In this document: in pieces, positions 1-5,609 of the stretch
How positions within the stretch are numbered: position 1 is the stretch's first letter
Layout: every line of letters begins with the position of its first letter
Assembly: GCA_963593765.1 (NCBI GenBank)
Contig: CAVBBU010000087.1
Coordinates: 1-8,402, forward strand
DNA: 8,402 nt
Source: CAVBBU01 sp963593765
Lineage (GTDB): Bacteria > Bacillota > Clostridia > Lachnospirales > Lachnospiraceae
Direction of reading: 5' to 3'
Notes under the pieces: model-generated
What the model was told of the DNA's origin: nothing
What the model saw: the letters and a program-made list of their open reading frames with translations, nothing else
Databases searched by the model: none
Position numbers and translations under genes: made by a program

Positions 1-371
1 ATCTTCGTCATCTCGCCCTCGTCGTTGACATAGTAGTTATCTACCCAGTCATCAGTTACGAGTATTCCGGTTTCGTCATCTAGGTAATACCAGTTACCTT
101 TATTCTTAACCCAACCGGTTTTCATATTACCTTCTTTGTCTAAATAATATATATTCTCTATCTCTTTACCGTCTTTATCTGTGGATATACGAACCGCAAA
201 TCCCTTAACAGGCTTGCCGTGCTCGTCCTCACAGCTCCATATACCATCATCTGATTCTGTCCACTCATAAGAGTTATCTGCAACTATATTCAAAGCATAT
301 GTCGCAGGGGCTAGACTTACAGAAAGGGCAAGGGCTGCTACAAAAACGGAAAGCAGCTTCCTTAGCTTCAT
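1..371 (-). CDS. Secreted choline-binding-type cell-wall repeat protein, N-terminal part (3' end outside window)
   Basis: The gene reads leftward from an ATG at 371-369, and 123 codons are visible before the window edge. Residues 1-26 form a signal peptide: a basic start (MKLRK), a hydrophobic stretch over about residues 6-21, and a likely cut after ATYA. From about residue 43 the protein is built of short aromatic/glycine repeats of the cell-wall-binding (CW_binding_1, choline/glucan-binding) kind. Clear units are GWVKNKGNWYYLDDETG (86-102), preceded by NIYYLDKEGNMKT (73-85) and followed by DDWVDNYYVNDEGEMTK (107-123). Such repeats bind choline or other polymer substituents and hold exported proteins on the envelope. 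The start is fixed by an AAGGAG ribosome site 8 nt upstream and by the signal peptide. The catalytic or effector part, if any, would lie in the missing C-terminal portion. It is transcribed away from the polysaccharide operon, so a shared role is not shown. Confidence 0.88.
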   Translation of the reverse strand, partial: MKLRKLLSVFVAALALSVSLAPATYALNIVADNSYEWTESDDGIWSCEDEHGKPVKGFAVRISTDKDGKEIENIYYLDKEGNMKTGWVKNKGNWYYLDDETGILVTDDWVDNYYVNDEGEMTK

Positions 372-379
372 GAAATTCT

Positions 380-385
380 CTCCTT
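380..385 (-). promoter_or_regulatory. Ribosome binding site of the leftward cell-wall repeat gene
   Basis: On the minus strand this reads AAGGAG, followed by 8 nt and then the ATG at 371-369. It supports the start chosen for the signal-peptide protein. Confidence 0.8.
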
Positions 386-415
386 TCATAACAATCACTC
401 TTTAAATGTATCTAC

Positions 416-443
416 AGTATAACAGAGAATTTTGCTATTACAA
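416..443 (-). promoter_or_regulatory. Leftward sigma-A-type promoter for the cell-wall repeat gene
   Basis: Read on the minus strand there is TTGTAA (443-438), a 16-nt spacer and TATACT (421-416). The -10 is preceded by TG one base away (TGTTATACT), which makes it an extended -10. It matches the vegetative consensus at 4 of 6 and 5 of 6 positions. Transcription would begin around 405-410, giving a 5' leader of roughly 35-40 nt before the ATG at 371. Confidence 0.6.
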
Positions 444-476
444 GGGCTTTGGCTATAGAGTAAATATATTGTAAGA

Positions 477-496
477 AAGCCGCAAGAATTGCGGTT
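477..496. other. Small hairpin in the divergent intergenic region
   Basis: CCGCAA (480-485) and TTGCGG (489-494) are perfect inverted copies around a 3-base centre. The stem can be lengthened by one G-U and one or two A-U pairs on the plus strand. It lies between the two promoters and upstream of both genes. No run of T follows on the plus strand. On the minus strand CTTTCTT follows, which is a poor terminator tail. It could be an operator or a chance palindrome; the sequence does not decide. Confidence 0.35.
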
Positions 497-537
497 ACAT
501 AAGTCTTAAAGGCCATTCTAGATATAGTGTGAAAACA

Positions 538-567
538 TTGCCACTACTATATAAAAGCACAGTTAAT
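538..567 (+). promoter_or_regulatory. Candidate rightward promoter for the polysaccharide operon
   Basis: TTGCCA (538-543, 5 of 6 to the -35 consensus) is followed after 18 nt by GTTAAT (562-567, 4 of 6 to the -10). This would place the start near 574 with a leader of about 35-40 nt before the ATG at 612. TATAAA at 550-555 is an alternative -10 but has no good -35 in front of it. Short inverted copies TAGTG (525-529) and CACTA (542-546) flank and overlap the -35 and could be a regulator site. This is the only long non-coding stretch upstream of the six-gene run, so the operon promoter is expected here, but the exact element is uncertain. Confidence 0.35.
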
Positions 568-597
568 TGTGATAAAATAAGAAAATGTAGCAAATAA

Positions 598-603
598 AAG
601 GAG
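598..603 (+). promoter_or_regulatory. Ribosome binding site of the ThDP-enzyme gene
   Basis: AAGGAG lies 8 nt before the ATG at 612. It is a strong site and supports that start. Confidence 0.8.
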
Positions 604-611
604 AGAGCCAT

Positions 612-2564
612 ATGCAGATAAAGCTAAGCAGATATATTTCGCAGTTTTTGGTAGATGCCGGCGTTACGAGAGCATTTTCCGTTGTAGGTGGGGGAGCGAT
701 GCATCTTAACGAGGCAGTAGGTCACCAGGAGGGGATGCAGGTTATATACAATCACCATGAGCAGGCAAGTGCAATAGCAGCAGAGGCGTACGGACGTCTG
801 GCAAAAAATATGGCACTTCTTTGCGTGACGACAGGACCAGGCGGAACTAATGCCATAACAGGTGTTTTAGGAGCATGGCTTGATTCCATACCTATGATAG
901 TAATATCAGGTCAGGTGCGATACGAGCTTACCGCAAGAGCAAGCGGTACAGGAGTTCGTGCTATAGGAGACCAGGAATTTGACATATGCAAATCCATCTC
1001 ATGTATGACCAAGTATTCAGAGATGGTTATAGACCCTAAGAGAATAAGATACTGTCTTGAAAAAGCGATTTACCTAGCAAAGAGTGGAAGACCTGGACCT
1101 GTATGGCTAGACATACCGCTTGATGTTCAGGCAGCTACTATAGAAACAGACGAGCTATTTGGCTTTGATATAGAGGGCTATGAGGCTGGCGGTGATGGCT
1201 TTAAGGGCGATGCTAGCTGCAAGATAAAGGAAGATGAGGCAGGCTTTGGTGAGGTAAGGGCAAAGCTCCCTGCGAAGGCAACAGATGAGCTTGCAAGAAG
1301 CATTATAGATAAGCTAAGGAATGCACAAAGACCTGTAATACATGCAGGAAATGGAATCAGAATAGCGAATGCACATGCGGAATTTATAGAATTTATAAAC
1401 AAGCTTGGAGTTCCTGTAACAGTTGGCTGGAATAGCGAGGACTGTCTTTGGAATGACCATCCGCTTTATGTAGGAAGACCGGGTAATTTTGGCGACAGAC
1501 CGGGTAATTTTGCTGTTCAAAATTCGGATGTATTTTTCTCTATAGGTGCGAGAATGAGCATAAGGCAGGTCGGCTTTAACTTTAAGGGCTGGGCAAGGGC
1601 TGCCTATACTATAATTAATGATATAGATGAAGAGGAGCTTAAAAAGCCTACGCTTCATGTGTCTATGCCTGTGCATGCTGATTGTAAGGATTTGCTTGAG
1701 GCACTTAATAGAGTGCTTGATAGCGAGGCGGCACCGGTATGGAAAGATATGGCTGGCTATGGACTTGATGGTAAGGGCTGGCTAGATACATGCATGATGT
1801 GGAAAAACAAATATCCGGTAGTTACGGATAGACAGCTTGCATATAATCTAACTCCTGCAAATGTATATGCATTTATATATGAAATAAGCAGAAGGCTAAA
1901 GGAAAATCAAGTTACAGTTGTGGGCAATGGCTCTGCGTGCGTAGTTGGTGGTCAGGCATATATAATTAAAAAAGGACAGAGGTTTATAAGCAATTCGGCA
2001 GTAGCATCTATGGGATATGATCTTCCGGCTGCTATAGGAGCTGCTATGGCAGTAAAGGATAATCCTATATACGACTCAGATGTGATACTTGTTACCGGTG
2101 ATGGAAGTATGCAGATGAATCTGCAGGAGCTTCAAACTATAATTCATCATAGAATGGCGATTAAGATATTTGTTGTAAATAATGGCGGCTACCACAGCAT
2201 AAGGCAAACACAAAATAAATTCTTTGGTGATGAGCCATTAGTTGGAATAGGTATCGACAGTAGGGATCTTAGCTTCCCTAACCTTAGAAAGCTTTCAGCA
2301 GCCTATGGATATAATTATGTAGGAGCATATAATAACAGTGAGCTATCTAAGGCTGTCGAGATAACATTAAACTCAAAAGCACCTACTATATGCGAGGCAT
2401 TTGTTGATATGGCTCAAAACTTCGAACCTAAGCTATCTAGCAAGCAGCTGCCGGACGGAAGTATGTATAGTCCGCCACTTGAGGACCTTGCACCGTTCTT
2501 AACTGAAGAGGAGCTAAAGGCTAATATGATAATTCCTCTTTATGATGAGTCTGATAAGGAGTAG
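612..2564 (+). CDS. Thiamine-diphosphate-dependent enzyme of the acetolactate synthase superfamily, sugar-cluster (YerE-like) type
   Basis: The 650-residue protein has the three-domain layout of acetohydroxyacid-synthase-like enzymes. A PYR domain (about 1-170) contains Glu50 in HHEQASAIAAEAYGRL, the residue that activates the cofactor, and TTGPGGTNAITG near 82-93. A central domain spans about 225-375. A PP domain (about 400-600) carries the Mg/ThDP motif GDG (496-498) to NN (523-524). The segment GDQEFDI (119-125) and the NNGGYHSIRQTQ loop recall ThDP proteins of sugar loci more than housekeeping IlvB. A charged, glycine-rich linker (about 178-225) and a C-terminal tail help explain a length above the usual 550-600. 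No small regulatory subunit or ilv gene is nearby. It heads an operon of SDRs, a C-methyltransferase and glycosyltransferases. By analogy with YerE of yersiniose synthesis, it may decarboxylate pyruvate and add a two-carbon branch to a keto-sugar nucleotide. The family is firm; the substrate is inference. Confidence 0.88.
   Translation: MQIKLSRYISQFLVDAGVTRAFSVVGGGAMHLNEAVGHQEGMQVIYNHHEQASAIAAEAYGRLAKNMALLCVTTGPGGTNAITGVLGAWLDSIPMIVISGQVRYELTARASGTGVRAIGDQEFDICKSISCMTKYSEMVIDPKRIRYCLEKAIYLAKSGRPGPVWLDIPLDVQAATIETDELFGFDIEGYEAGGDGFKGDASCKIKEDEAGFGEVRAKLPAKATDELARSIIDKLRNAQRPVIHAGNGIRIANAHAEFIEFINKLGVPVTVGWNSEDCLWNDHPLYVGRPGNFGDRPGNFAVQNSDVFFSIGARMSIRQVGFNFKGWARAAYTIINDIDEEELKKPTLHVSMPVHADCKDLLEALNRVLDSEAAPVWKDMAGYGLDGKGWLDTCMMWKNKYPVVTDRQLAYNLTPANVYAFIYEISRRLKENQVTVVGNGSACVVGGQAYIIKKGQRFISNSAVASMGYDLPAAIGAAMAVKDNPIYDSDVILVTGDGSMQMNLQELQTIIHHRMAIKIFVVNNGGYHSIRQTQNKFFGDEPLVGIGIDSRDLSFPNLRKLSAAYGYNYVGAYNNSELSKAVEITLNSKAPTICEAFVDMAQNFEPKLSSKQLPDGSMYSPPLEDLAPFLTEEELKANMIIPLYDESDKE
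1476..1512 (+). repeat. Perfect 16-bp tandem repeat inside the ThDP-enzyme gene
   Basis: The 16 bases agaccgggtaattttg occur at 1476-1491 and again at 1497-1512, 21 bases (seven codons) apart and in frame. They encode the two RPGNF units of GRPGNFGDRPGNF in the central domain. Proteins of the superfamily often carry a related G-R-P-G/R-x-x-N-F pattern here, so the protein repeat is partly ancestral; the identical codons are what stands out. Confidence 0.7.
2556..2561 (+). promoter_or_regulatory. Ribosome binding site that fixes the start of the first SDR gene
   Basis: AAGGAG sits inside the last codons of the ThDP-enzyme gene, 7 nt before the ATG at 2569. It decides for that ATG over the in-frame ATGs at 2542 and 2545, which would add nine or eight residues in front of the Rossmann strand. 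Confidence 0.8.
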
Positions 2565-2568
2565 ATAT

Positions 2569-3522
2569 ATGAACATCCTTATTACAGGGGCAACGAGTTT
2601 TCTAGGATATGAAACAACGCTTAAGGCACTAGAAGAGGGCTACGAGGTATATGCACTAGTAAGAGAGGGAAGTTCTCAAAGATTTGGCAGCATTAATTCA
2701 GAACATCTGCATATAATTATCAGCGATTTAAAGGATATAGAAAATGCAAGCCTTCCTAGCATAGATATGTGTATGCATTTTGCATGGGGCGGACCTGGAT
2801 TACTTTTAAGAGCTAATAAAAATATTCAGGAAGAAAATATATCACTTACACTAGGGCTGATAAAAAAACTTGATGAAACTGGCTGCAAAAGATTTATTAT
2901 GGCAGGCTCTCAGGCGGAGTTAGGTATAACTCTTGAAAAAAAGGAAGGCGGTATATATGATGGACTTCCTGTGGGTGAAGGCTATAATGAGGATCCGCTG
3001 TCTGAATATGGCAAGGCAAAGCTAAGAGTGCTTAAGGAAGCAAGCAGTCTTTGTAAGAGCCTTGATATAACATATATACATGCAAGAATATTTAGTATAT
3101 ATGGAGCAGGAGATCACAGCACCTCGCTTATACAAACAGCGATAAAATGCTTTAAGGAAAACAAGCCCCTTGTTGTAGGAAGCTGCAGACAGCTCTGGAA
3201 TTACATGAACATCAAGGATCTTTCTAAGGCAATGTGCGACCTTTTAGTTGCTACCACAACGGAGCAGGATGAAGAGGGCAGCTATAAGGACAACGTGGTA
3301 AATGTTGCCAGTACGGACACAAGGCCTCTTAGAGATTTTGTAGAAGAGATTAAAAAAATTACAAACAGCAGCTCGGATATTATATATGAAGAGAGAGAGC
3401 CAAGCAGTGAGGGTACAGCATATATGAACCCGAATACAGATAAGCTAAAAGCACTTACCGGCTTTGAGCCAAGTATTAATTTTGAAACCGGAATTAGAAG
3501 TATGATAGGAGATAGCTTGTAG
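2569..3522 (+). CDS. NAD(P)-dependent extended SDR (epimerase/dehydratase/ketoreductase family), sugar-nucleotide enzyme 1
   Basis: The 317-residue protein begins directly with the Rossmann strand MNILITGATSFLG, carrying the glycine motif at residues 7-13. It has a probable catalytic Ser114 (AGSQAELG) and the YxxxK pair Tyr147/Lys151 (EYGKAKL). The second beta strand ends in ALVR (Arg32) rather than an acidic residue, which in this superfamily favours NADP(H). With HFAWGG (70-75) this leans towards a ketoreductase or epimerase rather than a 4,6-dehydratase. The start ATG at 2569 has AAGGAG 7 nt upstream and lies 4 nt after the ThDP-gene stop, so translation is probably coupled. The last base of its stop codon is the first base of the next gene's GTG. 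It resembles the SDR at 4671-5609 through shared blocks HFAWGG, YGAGDH, the WN-[YF]-M pattern and VN-x-AS-x-DTR. Likely role: reduction or epimerisation of a keto-sugar nucleotide; the substrate is unknown. Confidence 0.88.
   Translation: MNILITGATSFLGYETTLKALEEGYEVYALVREGSSQRFGSINSEHLHIIISDLKDIENASLPSIDMCMHFAWGGPGLLLRANKNIQEENISLTLGLIKKLDETGCKRFIMAGSQAELGITLEKKEGGIYDGLPVGEGYNEDPLSEYGKAKLRVLKEASSLCKSLDITYIHARIFSIYGAGDHSTSLIQTAIKCFKENKPLVVGSCRQLWNYMNIKDLSKAMCDLLVATTTEQDEEGSYKDNVVNVASTDTRPLRDFVEEIKKITNSSSDIIYEEREPSSEGTAYMNPNTDKLKALTGFEPSINFETGIRSMIGDSL
3507..3511 (+). promoter_or_regulatory. Ribosome binding site for the GTG-started methyltransferase gene
   Basis: AGGAG lies 10 nt before the GTG at 3522, within the end of the preceding SDR gene. 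It supports the unusual GTG start, which is also needed to keep the first cysteine pair of the protein. Confidence 0.65.
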
Positions 3523-4655
3523 TGAATAGATGCATAGCATGTAAAAAATTTATTAGCAGTAAGCCGCTTATGAGAATAGACAATATGCCTAGCTGTGCAC
3601 AAAATATACCTAGTGCAGATGAAGCGGATAATGATAAGCCGATTTCTGTAGATATATTAGCATGCCCTTACTGCGGACTGGTGCAGCTAGGGGGTACGCC
3701 TGTTTCATACTACAGAGATGTTATAAGATCAGGCGGAATATCTACTACTATGGAGAAGCTTAGAAGAGCTCAATATGACAAGTGGATAAAGGAATGTAAT
3801 CTAACAGGCAAAAAGATAATAGAGGTCGGCTGCGGTGCAGGAGAGTTTCTTAGTATACTAAATGAATATGATGTAGATGCAAGAGGGCTTGAGCACAAAA
3901 GCGAGCTTGTAGAAAAGGCAGTGGCAGCAGGACTTAAGGTATATAAGGGATATACAGAGCTTGAGGGCTACTGTATTCCTGATTCGCCATATGATGCATT
4001 TACCTCGTTTAATTATTTGGAGCATCAGCCAAATCCCGACATATATTTAAAGGCTATAGCAAACAACCTAGTTGACGGCGGATATGGACTTATTACTGTT
4101 CCTAGCTTTGAATATATATTAGAGCAAAAGAGCTTTTATGAGATTATTCCAGACCATATAGCATATTATACAGAAGAGTCGCTTACTAATCTTTTAAATA
4201 GCACAGGCTTTAAGGTTCTTTCTATAGAAAGAATTAATAGAGATACATTATCTGCCGTAGTTAAAAAAATAAAGCCAGTAGATTTAACAGAGCTTAAAAG
4301 GGAGCAGGAATTTATACAAAAGGACGTAGATAGCTTTTTGGCAAATGCTTCTAAAGAGGGAAGGTCTATAGCAGTTTGGGGAGCAAGCCATCAGGGCTTT
4401 ACGCTTTGCTCTGTTACCGGGCTTAGCGGCAAGGTTAAATATATTATAGACTCTGCACCGTTTAAGCAGGGAAAGGTTGCACCGGCATCGCATATAAATA
4501 TAATTTCGCCAGAGGATGCACTAAAGAATCCGACTGATATTATACTTATAGTTGCACCGGGATATACTGATGAGATAGCAGCTATAATAAGAAAAAGCTA
4601 CAACCCAGATATACAGATATATACGATTAGAAGTAATAGAATAGAAAAGCTTTAG
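3522..4655 (+). CDS. SAM-dependent sugar C-methyltransferase with N-terminal zinc motif (TylC3/NovU-type)
   Basis: The 377-residue protein has the three parts typical of NDP-sugar C-methyltransferases. The N-terminal zinc-binding region has Cys4/Cys7 (CIAC) and Cys48/Cys51 (CPYC). The class I methyltransferase core has the SAM motif EVGCGAG (101-107) and FNYLEHQPNP. The C-terminal domain carries VWGASHQG (285-292), matching the Methyltransf_14 region. Characterised relatives methylate C3 of NDP-4-keto-deoxysugars using SAM. The segment IPDHIAYYT (209-217) aligns by eye with the YDEHxxYF catalytic region of TcaB9/TylC3 enzymes and keeps His212, but has Asp211 where Glu is usual. Translation starts at GTG, overlapping the preceding stop by one base (TAGTG). 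The next in-frame ATG (codon 17) would lose the first cysteine pair. Set between two related SDRs, it probably acts on the same sugar nucleotide. The family is well supported; regiochemistry and sugar are not shown. Confidence 0.88.
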   Translation: MNRCIACKKFISSKPLMRIDNMPSCAQNIPSADEADNDKPISVDILACPYCGLVQLGGTPVSYYRDVIRSGGISTTMEKLRRAQYDKWIKECNLTGKKIIEVGCGAGEFLSILNEYDVDARGLEHKSELVEKAVAAGLKVYKGYTELEGYCIPDSPYDAFTSFNYLEHQPNPDIYLKAIANNLVDGGYGLITVPSFEYILEQKSFYEIIPDHIAYYTEESLTNLLNSTGFKVLSIERINRDTLSAVVKKIKPVDLTELKREQEFIQKDVDSFLANASKEGRSIAVWGASHQGFTLCSVTGLSGKVKYIIDSAPFKQGKVAPASHINIISPEDALKNPTDIILIVAPGYTDEIAAIIRKSYNPDIQIYTIRSNRIEKL

Positions 4656-4670
4656 TTAAGGATAATAAGG

Positions 4671-5609
4671 ATGGAATTAAGCGGTAAAAATATTTTTATA
4701 ACCGGCGGAACAGGCTTTATAGGAAGCTATGTAATTAAAAGGCTGTTAGATGAGGAAGCAAATGTTTTTGCATTAGCTAGGAAAAGCTCTAAAAATATAA
4801 GCCTGCTTCCAAAAAATGATAAGCTTCATATAATATATGGCGATATATCAAGCATAAATGATATTAAGCTTCCGGTTAATAATATAGACATTGTGCTGCA
4901 CTTTGCATGGGGCGGTGTAAACAGGCAGGAGATAGACTCAGATGAGGTTCAAGAGGCAAATGTAACTAGCTCGCTAGAGCTACTTAAGCTTTCAAAAAGG
5001 CTTGGCTGCAGGCTGTTTGTGGATGCCGGTTCTAGGGTAGAGTATGGCATAACAGAGAATGGATATATGCAGGAGGATATGCCATGTAATCCGGTAAATG
5101 CATATGGAAGAGCAAAGCTTGATTTTTATAATAAGGCTAGAGCTCTTTGCAAGGAATATAATATAAGCTATTATCATCTAAGATTTTTTAGCGTATATGG
5201 AGCGGGCGATCACCCTTGGTCGATTATATCTACGCTTACTACTAAGCTTCCTAAGGGAGAGAAGGTAGAGCTTAGTGCATGCATGCATAAATGGAATTTT
5301 ATGGATATAGATGATGCATCAAGAGCTGTGATAGAGCTGTGCAGGCACTGCGATGAAACGAAAGAGAATACGCATATAGTTAATATAGCAAGTAATGATA
5401 CAAGAGTTTTAAAGGAATTTGTTGAGGATATATATAGATTATGTGACTATAATGGCGAGCTGGAATTTGGAAGCTTTGTGCAGGCAAAGGAAGGAGCATT
5501 ATCTATATGCCCTAGCATAGAAAAATTAAAGGAGCTTACAGGGGGCAGCTGGCAGGAGAAGGTAAGCTTTGAAGAGGGAATAAAAAGACTGCTTAGTCGG
5601 AGGATATAA
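4671..5609 (+). CDS. NAD(P)-dependent extended SDR (epimerase/dehydratase/ketoreductase family), sugar-nucleotide enzyme 2
   Basis: The 312-residue protein starts MELSGKNIFITGGTGFIG, with the Rossmann glycine motif at residues 12-18. It has a likely Ser121 (AGSRVEYG) and the catalytic pair Tyr145/Lys149 (AYGRAKL). Its second strand ends ALARK (Arg37), again favouring NADP(H). HFAWGG (77-82), YGAGDH and the VN-x-AS-x-DTR block near the C-terminus are shared with the SDR at 2569-3522. The two are therefore diverged paralogues or close family members rather than copies. The start has AAGGAT 7 nt upstream (4658-4663) and follows the methyltransferase stop by 15 nt, the largest gap in the operon. 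Its TAA stop overlaps the next ATG (TAATG). A second ketoreductase or epimerase would be expected if a branch ketone and a ring ketone both need reduction; that pairing is inference. Confidence 0.88.
   Translation: MELSGKNIFITGGTGFIGSYVIKRLLDEEANVFALARKSSKNISLLPKNDKLHIIYGDISSINDIKLPVNNIDIVLHFAWGGVNRQEIDSDEVQEANVTSSLELLKLSKRLGCRLFVDAGSRVEYGITENGYMQEDMPCNPVNAYGRAKLDFYNKARALCKEYNISYYHLRFFSVYGAGDHPWSIISTLTTKLPKGEKVELSACMHKWNFMDIDDASRAVIELCRHCDETKENTHIVNIASNDTRVLKEFVEDIYRLCDYNGELEFGSFVQAKEGALSICPSIEKLKELTGGSWQEKVSFEEGIKRLLSRRI

Noticed and set aside
477..500. Intrinsic terminator at the intergenic hairpin
   Set aside because: No U-run follows on the plus strand, and only CTTTCTT on the minus strand. 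The hairpin lies upstream of both divergent genes, where a terminator has no gene to end.
1314..1676. Open frame on the minus strand inside the ThDP gene
   Set aside because: It is antisense to a well-supported gene, shows no recognisable protein features and has no ribosome site that I could see. The same applies to minus-strand frames at 1178-1402, 3282-3602, 4284-4493 and 4992-5177.
612..2564. Annotation as biosynthetic acetolactate synthase IlvB
   Set aside because: The fold and cofactor motifs fit the superfamily, but there is no regulatory subunit or branched-chain amino acid gene nearby. The neighbours are all glycan genes, and the GDQEFDI and NNGGYHSIRQTQ segments look like sugar-cluster members.
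2542..2568. Longer reading of the first SDR starting at ATG 2542 or 2545
   Set aside because: It would overlap the end of the ThDP gene and put eight or nine extra residues before the Rossmann strand. The AAGGAG site 7 nt before 2569 and the family's usual start at the MNILITG strand favour 2569.
4656..4670. Internal promoter or terminator between the methyltransferase and second SDR
   Set aside because: The gap is only 15 nt and is filled by the ribosome binding site; no hairpin or promoter boxes were found.
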